Origin: Xanthobacteraceae bacterium
Lineage (GTDB): Bacteria; Pseudomonadota; Alphaproteobacteria; Rhizobiales; Xanthobacteraceae
NCBI GenBank assembly: GCA_024508855.1
Contig: JANINJ010000018.1
Span: 1-57,287 of the forward strand
Direction: 5' to 3'
Length of the DNA: 57,287 bases
The first letter of the stretch is position 1, and each line of letters opens with the position of its first letter. The notes under the pieces were generated by a model. The model had not been told where the DNA came from. It was given only the letters and a program-made list of their open reading frames with translations, and did no database searches. Made by a program: the position numbers and the translations under genes. Below, piece after piece: positions 16,453 through 25,427 of this stretch.

Positions 16453-19179
16453 TCAGTCCTTCGGCAATTTGGCCTTCAACGCATAGAGCGCTTCCAGCGC
16501 TTCCCGGGGCGACATGTCATCGGGATGGATGGCCTTGAGCGACGCGACGAGTTGCTCGGCTTCGCTTGGCGGTTGCGGCTCTGCCGCCGCCCGCGACGGC
16601 ACCGCGAACAGCGGCAGATCGTCGGCGAGCGCCCGCGTCGTTGCGCCACGATCCTGCGCTTCGAGCTTGGCCAATACCGATTTGGCGCGCGCGATCACCG
16701 GCGCGGGAAGGCCGGCAAGTTTCGCCACCTGAATACCGTAGGAGCGGTCGGCCGAACCGGGCAGGACCTCGTGGAGGAACACGACGTCGCCGTGCCATTC
16801 CTTGACCCGGACGGTGGCGTTGAACAGCCGTGGTAGCTTCGCCGACAGGGCGGTCAGTTCGTGATAATGCGTCGCGAATAGCGCACGGCATCGGTTGGCT
16901 TCGTGCAGATGCTCGATGGCGGCCCATGCGATCGACAGGCCGTCGAAGGTCGCGGTGCCGCGGCCGATCTCATCGAGAATCACCAGCGCACGCTCGCTGG
17001 CCTGATTGAGGATGACGGCGGTTTCCACCATCTCCACCATGAAGGTGGATCGTCCGCGCGCCAGATCGTCCGCGGCGCCGACGCGCGAGAACAGCCGATC
17101 GACGATGCCGATGCGGGCGCGCGACGCGGGCACGAAGCTGCCGATCTGCGCCAGCAGCGCGATCAGTGCGTTCTGCCGCAGGAAGGTGGATTTGCCGGCC
17201 ATGTTGGGGCCGGTGATCAACCAGATCTGTCCGGAATTTTGTCCCGGTCCCGGCGACAGATCGCAGGCATTGGCGATGAACGGTTGGCCGTCGCGCTTGA
17301 GCGCCTGCTCGACCACTGGATGTCGTCCGCCTTCGATGGCGAAGCCGAGCGATCCGTCGACCTCTGGCCGCACGTAATTGTCGTCGACCGCGAGTTTGGC
17401 CAGCGAGGTTGCCACATCGAGCGCGGCGAACGCGTGTGCGGCCGTGCGCAAGTCGTCGCTGGCCTCGATCGCCATCGCGCAGAGGCGCTCGAAGATTTCG
17501 AGTTCGAGGCCGAGCGCGCGATCGCCGGCATTGGCGATTCTGGCTTCGATCTCGCCGAGTTCCGAGGTAGTGAAGCGCACCTGGCCGGCAAGAGTTTGCC
17601 GATGAATGAAGGTCGCATTCAGCGGCGCCGTCATCAGCTTGTCGCCGTGCTGCGCGGTCACTTCGACAAAATAGCCGAGCACATTGTTATGGCGGATCTT
17701 CAGCGCCTTGACGCCGGTCTCGTCGGCATAGCGTGCCTGCATCTCTGCAACCACGCGGCGTGAATCGTCGCGCAGCTTGCGGGTTTCGTCCAGCGCAGGC
17801 TCATAGCCTTCACGTACGAATCCGCCGTCGCGTTTCATCAATGGAAGTTGCTCGGCCAGCGCACGTTCATATTCGCGTGCGAGGTCACGTGCCGGTTTCC
17901 GCAGCGCTTCCATAATAGCTGCAAGGTCGCGCGGCAGGTCGTCGAGCCGTTCGAGGCGTTGCAGCGTGAGGTCGGCGGCAAGGATGCCGTCGCGAAGCGC
18001 GGCGAGGTCGCGCGGGCCGCCGCGCCCGACCGACAGACGCGCGAGCGCGCGCGACATGTCCGGTGCGGTGCGCAAGGTCTCGCGAATGTCGTCGCGTGCA
18101 GCGGAGTCCTCGACGAAAGTGGCAACGGTGTCGAGGCGCCGCGCGATCGCCGCGGTGTCGGTGAGGGGTGCTGCGAGGCGCTGCGCCAGCAGCCGCGATC
18201 CGGCGGCAGTGACTGTGCTGTCGATCGCATCGAGCAGCGACCCGCGGCGTTCGCCCGCGAGCGTACGCGTCAGTTCGAGATTGGCGCGGGTGGCCGGATC
18301 GATCGCCATGGTCGCGCCGGAGGCTTCGCGCGACGGCGGCGACAGCGGCACGCGTTTGCCGACCTGCGTGCGATCGATATAGGTGACGGCGGCGGCCGCA
18401 GCGGTGGCCTCCAGCCGCGACATCGCGCTCAGGCCGTCCATGGTCGCGACAGCAAAGTAATCGCACAGCCGCCGCTCGGCGGTCGCGGCGTCGAAGACGT
18501 CGCGCGTCAGCGGCGTCACTGCGGACAGTTCGCGCAGCAAGGGCCCGAGCGTCGCGTCGCTATACAGTGCGTCGGTGACGATGGCTTCGTTCGGGTTGAT
18601 CCGCGCCAGCGTCGCGCCGAGTTCGCCGAGGCTCACTTCGGTGACCATGAATTCCGCGGTCGAGATATCGATCCACGCCAGACCGATGCGGTCGTCGCCG
18701 GAGGAAGCGCGGGCGCGTGCAATCGCCAGCAGGTAATTGTTGGCGCGGGCGTCGAGCAGATTGTCTTCGGTCAGCGTGCCGGGCGTCACCAGCCGAACGA
18801 CGTCGCGCCGGACCACGCTCTTGTTGCCGCGCTTGCGGGCGGCGGCGGGGTCTTCCATCTGCTCGCACACTGCGACGCGATGGCCGAGGGCGATCAGCCG
18901 GTGCAGATAGTCGTCGGCGCGTTCTACCGGCACGCCACACATCGGGATATCGTCACCCTGATGCTTGCCGCGCTTGGTGAGCACGATGCCGAGCGCACGC
19001 GAAGCGGTTTCGGCGTCCTCGAAGAACATCTCGTAGAAATCGCCCATGCGATAGAATAGCAGCAGGCCAGGATTGGCTGCCTTGATCTCGAGGTACTGTT
19101 CCATCATCGGCGTCAGCCGCGCCGCCGGTTCGGCCGGTGCGGTATCTGACGATAGGGACATGGCGGGTTGAATGGTCAT
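16453..19179 (-). CDS. mutS: DNA mismatch repair protein MutS
   Basis: 908 residues, close to the usual size of alphaproteobacterial MutS. The N-terminal mismatch-recognition domain has the GDFYE motif at residues 46-50, whose Phe stacks on the mispaired base. Connector, core and clamp domains follow. The ATPase domain carries Walker A (GPNMAGKST, near residue 656) and Walker B with the signature ([15 protein letters not shown], near 732). The C-terminus ends in a helical stretch ([19 protein letters not shown]). The start gives [12 protein letters not shown]; the second Met is an alternative. No mutL is nearby, which is normal. Confidence 0.97.
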   Translation of the reverse strand: MTIQPAMSLSSDTAPAEPAARLTPMMEQYLEIKAANPGLLLFYRMGDFYEMFFEDAETASRALGIVLTKRGKHQGDDIPMCGVPVERADDYLHRLIALGHRVAVCEQMEDPAAARKRGNKSVVRRDVVRLVTPGTLTEDNLLDARANNYLLAIARARASSGDDRIGLAWIDISTAEFMVTEVSLGELGATLARINPNEAIVTDALYSDATLGPLLRELSAVTPLTRDVFDAATAERRLCDYFAVATMDGLSAMSRLEATAAAAAVTYIDRTQVGKRVPLSPPSREASGATMAIDPATRANLELTRTLAGERRGSLLDAIDSTVTAAGSRLLAQRLAAPLTDTAAIARRLDTVATFVEDSAARDDIRETLRTAPDMSRALARLSVGRGGPRDLAALRDGILAADLTLQRLERLDDLPRDLAAIMEALRKPARDLAREYERALAEQLPLMKRDGGFVREGYEPALDETRKLRDDSRRVVAEMQARYADETGVKALKIRHNNVLGYFVEVTAQHGDKLMTAPLNATFIHRQTLAGQVRFTTSELGEIEARIANAGDRALGLELEIFERLCAMAIEASDDLRTAAHAFAALDVATSLAKLAVDDNYVRPEVDGSLGFAIEGGRHPVVEQALKRDGQPFIANACDLSPGPGQNSGQIWLITGPNMAGKSTFLRQNALIALLAQIGSFVPASRARIGIVDRLFSRVGAADDLARGRSTFMVEMVETAVILNQASERALVILDEIGRGTATFDGLSIAWAAIEHLHEANRCRALFATHYHELTALSAKLPRLFNATVRVKEWHGDVVFLHEVLPGSADRSYGIQVAKLAGLPAPVIARAKSVLAKLEAQDRGATTRALADDLPLFAVPSRAAAEPQPPSEAEQLVASLKAIHPDDMSPREALEALYALKAKLPKD

Positions 19180-19421
19180 GAGCGCCGCACCCTAGCAAAA
19201 TTTCGCGTGATGCATCACGCACGCCCCGGATTCCTGCCCGTTTTCCCCATGCCAGCGACTGGATTGTCGCGAGGACTGCCACACCTGCATATCGGCCACC
19301 GCAGGAAATCGCCGCTCGCCGCGCCGCCATCAATTGACCTGCTTTGGATAGGTTCTTAAAACCCCCGACATATCAATCGATCCGGCGATCCAGCGTGGAT
19401 GGCGGCAGGGAGGAAATTCAG

Positions 19422-20630
19422 ATGCGCGACGTTTTTGTGTGCGATGCCGTACGGACCCCGATCGGCCGTTTTGGTGGCTCGCTGGCCAAGGTGCGCGCCG
19501 ACGATCTGGCTGCCGCGCCGATCAAGGCCCTGAAAGAACGTCATTCCAAGCTCGACTGGTCGGCGGTCGATGAAGTGTTCATGGGCTGCGCCAATCAGGC
19601 CGGCGAGGACAATCGCAACGTCGCGCGCATGGCGCTGCTGCTGGCCGGTTTGCCGGATTCGGTTCCCGGCCAGACCCTGAACCGTCTCTGTGCATCGGGC
19701 CTCGACGCAGTCGGCGCCGCGGGCCGCGCCATTCGGGCCGGCGAAGTCGATCTCGCTATCGCAGGTGGCGTCGAATCCATGACCCGCGCGCCGTTCGTGA
19801 TGGGCAAGGCGCCGGCGGCCTTCGCGCGCACCGCCGAAATCTTTGACACCACCATCGGCTGGCGTTTCATCAATCCGCTGTTGAAGAAGCAGTATGGCGT
19901 CGATGCGATGCCGGAGACCGGCGAGAACGTGGCCGAGGAATTTCAGGTTTCGCGCGCCGATCAGGATGCCTTCGCGATCCGCTCGCAGGAGCGCGCCGGC
20001 AAGGCCATCGCCGCCGGATATTTCGCCGAGGAAATCACGCCGATCACGATTCCGGGCGGCAAGGCCGGTCCGACCGTCGTCGACAAGGATGAGCATCCGC
20101 GCCCCGAAACCACGCTCGAAGGCCTCGCCAAGCTGAAGCCGATCGTGCGTGATCCGGGCACCGTGACCGCCGGCAACGCATCCGGCGTCAATGACGGCGC
20201 GGCCGCGATGATCCTCGCCTCCGAAGCCGCGGTAAAGAAGCACGGTCTGACGCCGCGCGCCCGGATTCTCGGCATTGCGTCGGCGGGCGTTGCGCCGCGC
20301 ATCATGGGCATCGGCCCGGTGCCGGCGACGCGCAAGCTGATGGAGCGGCTGGGACTGAAAATTTCTGACTTCGATTTGATCGAGCTCAACGAAGCTTTCG
20401 CCTCGCAGGGGATAGCCTGCCTGCGTCAGCTCGGCGTCAAGGACGATGCCGACTTCGTCAATCCGCATGGCGGTGCGATTGCGCTCGGCCATCCGCTCGG
20501 CATGAGCGGCGCCCGGCTTGCGCTCACCGCCGTGCACGGCATGGAGAAGCGTGGCGGCAAACTGGCGCTGGCGACCATGTGCGTCGGCGTCGGTCAGGGC
20601 GTCGCGATGGCGATCGAGAAGCTGAACTGA
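19422..20630 (+). CDS. pcaF: 3-oxoadipyl-CoA thiolase (acetyl-CoA acyltransferase)
   Basis: 402-residue thiolase. The nucleophilic Cys90 is in LNRLCASGLDAVG, the NEAF and GHPLGMSG motifs hold the catalytic His, and the second Cys is in TMCVGVGQG. The N-terminus MRDVFVCDAVRTPIGRFGG and its position directly before pcaHG point to PcaF, which splits 3-oxoadipyl-CoA into succinyl-CoA and acetyl-CoA. The start is ATG 19422 with AGGGAGGAAATT upstream. The CoA-transferase (pcaIJ) and the middle-pathway genes (pcaB, C, D) are not in the window and must be elsewhere. Confidence 0.9.
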   Translation: MRDVFVCDAVRTPIGRFGGSLAKVRADDLAAAPIKALKERHSKLDWSAVDEVFMGCANQAGEDNRNVARMALLLAGLPDSVPGQTLNRLCASGLDAVGAAGRAIRAGEVDLAIAGGVESMTRAPFVMGKAPAAFARTAEIFDTTIGWRFINPLLKKQYGVDAMPETGENVAEEFQVSRADQDAFAIRSQERAGKAIAAGYFAEEITPITIPGGKAGPTVVDKDEHPRPETTLEGLAKLKPIVRDPGTVTAGNASGVNDGAAAMILASEAAVKKHGLTPRARILGIASAGVAPRIMGIGPVPATRKLMERLGLKISDFDLIELNEAFASQGIACLRQLGVKDDADFVNPHGGAIALGHPLGMSGARLALTAVHGMEKRGGKLALATMCVGVGQGVAMAIEKLN

Positions 20631-20671
20631 TCGTCGGTTCGAGAGGCGGTACGGACTGCTTTCTCGAATTG

Positions 20672-20686
20672 ATTATATAATATAAT
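20672..20686 (+). promoter_or_regulatory. AT-rich palindrome upstream of pcaHG (candidate operator/promoter)
   Basis: ATTATAT-A-ATATAAT, a perfect 15-base palindrome in otherwise GC-rich sequence, 55 bases upstream of the pcaH start. It could be an operator overlapping a -10 element. The PcaQ-type half sites known from rhizobia are not seen. Confidence 0.45.
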
Positions 20687-20741
20687 GATCTGACGGAAAC
20701 GTTGCCGGGCTGGTCCGTCGCCCGGTCGGGAGAAGATCGTC

Positions 20742-21443
20742 ATGACACTTATCTATCCGCTCGAAGGCCTCAAGGCTCATCCGAACCGGCTCTCTCCCGG
20801 CTACAAAAGCACGATCAAGCGGGCGCCTCAGAAACCGCTGATCCCGATGCGTCACACGCTGTCGGAATTGACCGGGCCGGTTTACGGCCACGACACCGTG
20901 CGGCCGAACGATAACGACCTCACCACGCAGCATTCCGCCGAGCCGCTCGGCGAACGCATCATCGTCCACGGCCACGTGCAGGACGAAGACGGGCGTGGCG
21001 TTCCCGACGTACTGGTGGAGTTGTGGCAGGCCAACGCCTGCGGGCGTTACGTCCACGTATGGGACCAGCATCCGGCGCCGCTCGATCCCAACTTCACCGG
21101 AGCCGGCCGCGCGGTATCGGACAGCACCGGCTACTACAAGTTCGTCACCATCAAGCCGGGCGCCTATCCGTGGGGCAACCACCACAATGCCTGGCGGCCG
21201 GCGCACATCCACTTCTCGGTGTTCGGTCACTCGTTCCTGTCGCGTCTCGTGACGCAGATGTATTTCCCCGGCGACCCACTGTTCGAATTCGATCCGATCT
21301 TCAACTCCGTTCCGGACGAGAAGGCGCGGATGCGAATGGTGTCGAGCTTCGATCTCGAGAATACCCAACCCGAATGGGCGCTGGCTTACCGTTTCAACAT
21401 TGTATTGCGGGGCCGCAATGCGACTCCGATGGAGACGAAATAA
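20742..21443 (+). CDS. pcaH: Protocatechuate 3,4-dioxygenase beta subunit
   Basis: 233 residues; holds the non-heme Fe(III) of intradiol protocatechuate 3,4-dioxygenase, which opens the ring between the two hydroxyls to give 3-carboxy-cis,cis-muconate. The four iron ligands are in place: Tyr103 (CGRYVHVW), Tyr142 (KPGAYPW), His155 and His157 (WRPAHIHFS), plus Arg152, which stabilises the intermediate. The N-terminal extension (residues 1-60) is typical of the beta chain. GGGAGAAG precedes the ATG. The stop codon abuts the pcaG start with no gap, so the two subunits are translationally coupled. Confidence 0.96.
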   Translation: MTLIYPLEGLKAHPNRLSPGYKSTIKRAPQKPLIPMRHTLSELTGPVYGHDTVRPNDNDLTTQHSAEPLGERIIVHGHVQDEDGRGVPDVLVELWQANACGRYVHVWDQHPAPLDPNFTGAGRAVSDSTGYYKFVTIKPGAYPWGNHHNAWRPAHIHFSVFGHSFLSRLVTQMYFPGDPLFEFDPIFNSVPDEKARMRMVSSFDLENTQPEWALAYRFNIVLRGRNATPMETK

Positions 21444-22028
21444 ATGTCGGGCCTCACTCCCTCGCAGACCGTCGGTCCGTTCTACGCATATGGTTTGACG
21501 CCGAACGGGCAATACGACTGGGTGGATACCTTCACCAACAACCTGTTGACCCCTGACGTCTCGGGCGACCGTATCCGCATCGCGGGACAGGTGTTCGACG
21601 GCGATGGCGCGACCGTCCGGGACGCTGTGCTGGAAATCTGGCAGGCCGATGCGCAGGGCCGTTTCGCCGATCCGCAAGACAAGCGTGCCTTGCCGAATTC
21701 CGCGTTCAAGGGGTTCGGACGCAGCGGTACCGATGCCGACGGCAGGTTCTCATTCGAGACGATCAAGCCGGGTATCGTGCCGGATCCCGACGGCAAGCCG
21801 CAGGCGCCGCACATCGTGCTTGCGGTCTATGCGCGTGGCCTGCTGCTGCACCTCTACACACGGATCTATTTCGACGACGAAGCCGCGAAGAATGCCGCGG
21901 ACCCGGTGCTTGCGCTGGTACCGGAAGATCGCCGCTCGACCCTGATCGCCAAGCGCCAGCCGGACGGGTCGTATCGCTTCGAGGTTCGCCTGCAAGGCGA
22001 CAACGAGACGGTGTTCTTCGACGTCTGA
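21444..22028 (+). CDS. pcaG: Protocatechuate 3,4-dioxygenase alpha subunit
   Basis: 194 residues, the iron-free partner of pcaH. It has the same intradiol fold (SQTVGPFYAYGLTP, RIRIAGQVFDGDGATVRDAVLEIWQADAQGRF, FKGFGRSGTDADGRFSFETIKPG). The PHIVLAVYARGLLLHLYTRIYF segment corresponds to the WRPAHIHF region of the beta chain but lacks the histidine pair. ATG follows the pcaH stop immediately. It ends 12 bases before the stop of the convergent emrB-like gene, and I see no terminator between them. Confidence 0.95.
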   Translation: MSGLTPSQTVGPFYAYGLTPNGQYDWVDTFTNNLLTPDVSGDRIRIAGQVFDGDGATVRDAVLEIWQADAQGRFADPQDKRALPNSAFKGFGRSGTDADGRFSFETIKPGIVPDPDGKPQAPHIVLAVYARGLLLHLYTRIYFDDEAAKNAADPVLALVPEDRRSTLIAKRQPDGSYRFEVRLQGDNETVFFDV

Positions 22029-22040
22029 CCGGCGCGCCCG

Positions 22041-23600
22041 TTATTCCATCACCGCGGCGTGGTCCGACGAACCCGGGCCGCGCATCGCCGACTTCGACGA
22101 ACTGAGCATGAAGGTCAGCGGAATCGCGCAGACCGTGATGATCGCGATCAGCTGGAAGTCGAGCGAGAAGGCGATAATCTGCGATTGCGCCAGCAGGATC
22201 ACTTCCATCAGCGCACGTCCGGCGTCGGTGCCGAGGTTGAGGATGCTGGAAACATCCGGCATCTGCAGGGCGTTATTGAATGGATTGACGTGCTCGGCCA
22301 GCACCGCGTGGGTGCTGGTGGTGCCGCTGGTCAGCTTCGCGATGACGATGGAGATGCCGATCGAGCTGGCGATGTTGCGGAACAGCGTCAGCATCGAGGT
22401 GCCGTCGGTGCGCAGGTGATTGGGCAGCGTCAGGAACGCCACCGTACTCAGCGGCACGAACACGAGGCCGAGACCGAAACCCTGCACCACGCTGTTGAGG
22501 ATGATGGTTTTGACCGCCGTGTCGGTGGTCCAGCCGGTCATCTCGTAGAGCGTGATGGCGATCAAGGACAGGCCGATGCCCATCAGCGTGCGTGCCTCGA
22601 TGTAGCGCATCAGCCGGCTGACGATCATCATCGCCACGAACGTGCCCATGCCGCGCGTCGCCAGCAGCAGGCCGGCGGTCAGGATCGGGAAGCCGAAGGC
22701 GTTCTGGAACAGCGGTGAGGCCAGAGCCATGGTCGAGAACAGCACCAGGCCGATCACCACCATGAAGATGCATCCGGTGGAGAAATTGCGATCCTTGAAA
22801 ATCGCAAACTGGACGAAGGGCCGCTTGGCCGTGAGTGAATGCGCGAAGAAATAGTAGAAGCCGATCGCGCTGATGACGAATTCGGCAACGATCTCCGCCG
22901 ACTCGAACCAGTCGAGCTGCTCGCCGCGGTCGAGCGCCAACTGTAACGAGCCGATGCCGACCGCAAGTGCGGTGAAGCCGAACCAGTCGAATTGCAAGTC
23001 TTTGTTGACCTGCGTTTCGTCCATGAAGGCCATCAGGCCCAGCACGGTGAACACGCCGAACGGCAGGTTGACGAAGAACACCCAATGCCACGAATAGGTT
23101 TCGGTCAGCCAGGCGCCGAGCGAGGGACCCATGATCGGCCCCATCATCACGCCCATGCCCCAGATCGCCATCGCCTTGGCGCGTTCGTGCAGCGCGTAGG
23201 TGTCGAGCATCACCGCCTGCGACAGCGGCACCAGCGCGGCGCCGAACACGCCTTGCAGCAGGCGGAACAGCACCATTTGCGTGATGTCCTGCGCGAGGCC
23301 GCACATCACCGAGGCGACGGTGAATCCGGCCGAGCAGATGATGAAGATGCGCTTGCGGCCGAAGCGGTTGGCGAGCCAGCCGACCGGTGCGGTCATGATC
23401 GCCGCCGCCACGATGTAGGAGGTCAGCACCCAGTTGATCTGGTCCTGCGACGCCGAGAGGCTGCCCTGCATGTACGGCAGCGCCACGTTGGCGATGGTAG
23501 AGTCGAGCGCCTGCATGATGGTTGCGGTCATGGCGCAGATCGTCACCATGTTCCGGCGCAGGCCAGGAACCGCAACAGGATGTGCGGCGGACGTTGTCAT
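22041..23600 (-). CDS. emrB: DHA2-family multidrug efflux MFS permease (EmrB-like)
   Basis: 519 residues, about 14 membrane segments. It begins VTICAMTATIMQALDSTIANVALPYM, with the ALDxTIxNVALP motif of DHA2 drug:H+ antiporters, and continues QINWVLTSYIVAAAIMTAPVGWLANRFGRKR (motif A). With EmrA it would span both membranes together with a TolC-type channel. The ATG at 23600 is two bases downstream of the emrA stop; the longer upstream reading overlaps emrA and is not real. Next to pcaHG, aromatic acids are plausible substrates, but this is inference. Confidence 0.92.
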   Translation of the reverse strand: MTTSAAHPVAVPGLRRNMVTICAMTATIMQALDSTIANVALPYMQGSLSASQDQINWVLTSYIVAAAIMTAPVGWLANRFGRKRIFIICSAGFTVASVMCGLAQDITQMVLFRLLQGVFGAALVPLSQAVMLDTYALHERAKAMAIWGMGVMMGPIMGPSLGAWLTETYSWHWVFFVNLPFGVFTVLGLMAFMDETQVNKDLQFDWFGFTALAVGIGSLQLALDRGEQLDWFESAEIVAEFVISAIGFYYFFAHSLTAKRPFVQFAIFKDRNFSTGCIFMVVIGLVLFSTMALASPLFQNAFGFPILTAGLLLATRGMGTFVAMMIVSRLMRYIEARTLMGIGLSLIAITLYEMTGWTTDTAVKTIILNSVVQGFGLGLVFVPLSTVAFLTLPNHLRTDGTSMLTLFRNIASSIGISIVIAKLTSGTTSTHAVLAEHVNPFNNALQMPDVSSILNLGTDAGRALMEVILLAQSQIIAFSLDFQLIAIITVCAIPLTFMLSSSKSAMRGPGSSDHAAVME

Positions 23601-23602
23601 GA

Positions 23603-24817
23603 CTAGTTCTGCTTGCCGTTGGCTGGCGTAGATGCCGGTTGCGCCGCTGCGGGTTGTGTCACCGGCACCTTGCTTGAGCCGAAGCCGAACAGGCCGGCGA
23701 GGGTCCGCCGATGGTTGGTGTCGATCGAGATATACACGCTCATGCCCGACTTCAGCTTGGCGACCTCGGGATCGTTCTTGTCGAAATAGATCCGGACCGG
23801 AATGCGCTGAACGATCTTCACGAAATTGCCGGTCGCGTTTTGCGGCGGCAGGATCGCGAAGGTCGCGCCGGTGCCGGGGCTGAGCGATCCGACGGTGCCC
23901 TTGAACACATGATCGGGGAACGAGTCGATGTTGAGTTCGACCGGCTGGCCGACGCTCACATAGGTAAAATCGGATTCCTTCGGATTCGCATCGACCCACG
24001 GATGGTCGAGATCGACGACGCTGAACACCGCCGTACCGGCAGCGACGAAGCGGCCGAGCTGGATGTTGTCGACCTGCGTTGCAATGCCGTTGATCGGCGC
24101 GCGCAACTCGGTATGCGCCAGATTACGCTGCGCATCGGCCAGTGCGGCTTTTGCCTGCGCGTAAGCGGGAAATTGCTCGAGCGGAAGATCCGGATTGCCG
24201 AGCAGCTTGTCGCGCGAGTTCGATATCTGCTGCTGGAGCAGCTGGTCGAGCGATTGTGCGGTGACCAGGCTGTTCAGCGAATTGTCGAGGTCGAGCTGCG
24301 AGCCGGAATTGGTCTTGAGAAGCGCGGACTTGCGGTCGACGTCGCGTTGCTTCACCGTGATGGCTTCTTTCGACAGCGCAGACGATTTCGCGAAGATGAC
24401 GAGGTTGCTCCGCAACGTATTGTACTCGACCTTGGCCTCGTTCAGCTTGGCTTCGGCCTGCTGTACGGCAAGACGGTACGGTGTCGGATCGATTTCGAAC
24501 AGCAAATCGCCGGCCTTGACGTGCTGGCCTTCCTTCACCGTCACCTTGTCGATCTTGCCGGAAATCTCCGGCGTGATCAGGACTTTCTGCGCGCCGACAT
24601 AGGCGTCGTCGGTGGTCACATAGCGACCGCCGTTGAGATAAAACACGACCCCGCCGATCAGCACGATTGCCGGCAGCACGATCAGCAACAGGGGTCGGCG
24701 GTAGCGCTGCCAGAAGCTGCGAGAAGGCGTTACAGGCGTCGTCGCTTCCGTGGCCGGAGACTGTTCCCGCGATTTGGCTTCCTGCTCGGGCGCGAGTTTG
24801 AGGGCGGGTTCAGCCAT
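23603..24817 (-). CDS. emrA: HlyD/EmrA-family periplasmic adaptor
   Basis: 404 residues: a cytoplasmic tail, one membrane segment (RRPLLLIVLPAIVLIGGVVFYL), a barrel-sandwich lipoyl-like half (VLITPEISGKIDKVTVKEGQHVKAGDLLFEID), a long coiled coil (about 115-215) and a beta-barrel (LRAPINGIATQVDNIQLG). It bridges EmrB to an outer-membrane channel. The start is ATG 24817 with AAGGAA upstream. This ATG overlaps the last codons of the MarR gene by eight bases, so regulator and pump are coupled. Confidence 0.92.
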   Translation of the reverse strand: MAEPALKLAPEQEAKSREQSPATEATTPVTPSRSFWQRYRRPLLLIVLPAIVLIGGVVFYLNGGRYVTTDDAYVGAQKVLITPEISGKIDKVTVKEGQHVKAGDLLFEIDPTPYRLAVQQAEAKLNEAKVEYNTLRSNLVIFAKSSALSKEAITVKQRDVDRKSALLKTNSGSQLDLDNSLNSLVTAQSLDQLLQQQISNSRDKLLGNPDLPLEQFPAYAQAKAALADAQRNLAHTELRAPINGIATQVDNIQLGRFVAAGTAVFSVVDLDHPWVDANPKESDFTYVSVGQPVELNIDSFPDHVFKGTVGSLSPGTGATFAILPPQNATGNFVKIVQRIPVRIYFDKNDPEVAKLKSGMSVYISIDTNHRRTLAGLFGFGSSKVPVTQPAAAQPASTPANGKQN

Positions 24818-25295
24818 AACGACGTTCCTTGGGTTTGGTGGTGCCGTTCGCGGATTGCAGCGCGTCACGGACGTTGTCTTTGATCAGTTCGAGTTGTTCG
24901 ACGAGACGATGCGTCTCGGGCACGTTCAGGCCGGTAAAGGCGGTTGCGGTGATGGCGGTGCGCAGCGTAGCGAGCTTGGCCATCAGCGGACGCGCGGCCT
25001 TGGTGAGATACAGGCGATTGACACGGCGGTCGTTGACGTCGCTGCGGCGCTCGATCAGGCCGCTGTCACACAACTTGTCGATCAGCCGCGTGAGCGTGAT
25101 CGGCTGCATCTCCAGCATTTCCGCGACTTCGGTTTGCTTGAGGCCTTCCGAACGGTCGACCTTGGCGAGGACCGCCCACTGGGTTCGGGTCAAGCCGTAT
25201 TGTGCCGCCTGCTTGTCGGCGTAGAGCCGCAGCAGGCGTTGCACCTCAAACAGTGCAAACAGAAAGTCCGCCTCGAGGGATCCGGTTCTGGGCAT
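24810..25295 (-). CDS. MarR family transcriptional regulator
   Basis: 161 residues from the ATG at 25295 (MPRTGSLEAD), which has GGAG upstream. An ATG at 25328 would add 11 residues but overlaps the palindrome. The winged helix spans about 35-120: LTRTQWAVLAKVDRSEGLKQTEVAEMLEMQPITLTRLIDKLCDSGLIERR, then the wing DVNDRRVNRLYLT. It is the first gene of the marR-emrA-emrB operon and likely represses it until a phenolic-type ligand binds. A perfect palindrome lies just upstream. Confidence 0.92.
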   Translation of the reverse strand: MPRTGSLEADFLFALFEVQRLLRLYADKQAAQYGLTRTQWAVLAKVDRSEGLKQTEVAEMLEMQPITLTRLIDKLCDSGLIERRSDVNDRRVNRLYLTKAARPLMAKLATLRTAITATAFTGLNVPETHRLVEQLELIKDNVRDALQSANGTTKPKERRYG

Positions 25296-25321
25296 GCCAA
25301 CTCCATAAGCTTGCGATATAA

Positions 25322-25334
25322 TAAGCATTGCTTA
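25322..25334 (-). promoter_or_regulatory. Palindromic operator candidate for the MarR regulator
   Basis: TAAGCA-T-TGCTTA, a perfect 13-base palindrome 27 bases upstream of the marR start and next to AT-rich TATAATAA sequence. MarR proteins usually autoregulate through such sites. Confidence 0.6.
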
Positions 25335-25427
25335 CGAATTTGGCCATTTCGCTCGACAGGGTGCAGCCCTGCGATGCGCTCATAGCTCGCGATAAGATTA
25401 AAAGATCGGAAAGTTTTCGCTCCGAAT

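Noticed and set aside
17848-19059. Open frame of about 400 codons on the plus strand opposite mutS
   Set aside because: It is a mirror of the strongly conserved mutS frame in high-GC sequence; no family resemblance and no ribosome site.
19356-20537. Long minus-strand frame opposite pcaF
   Set aside because: Antisense shadow of a recognised thiolase, with no homology of its own.
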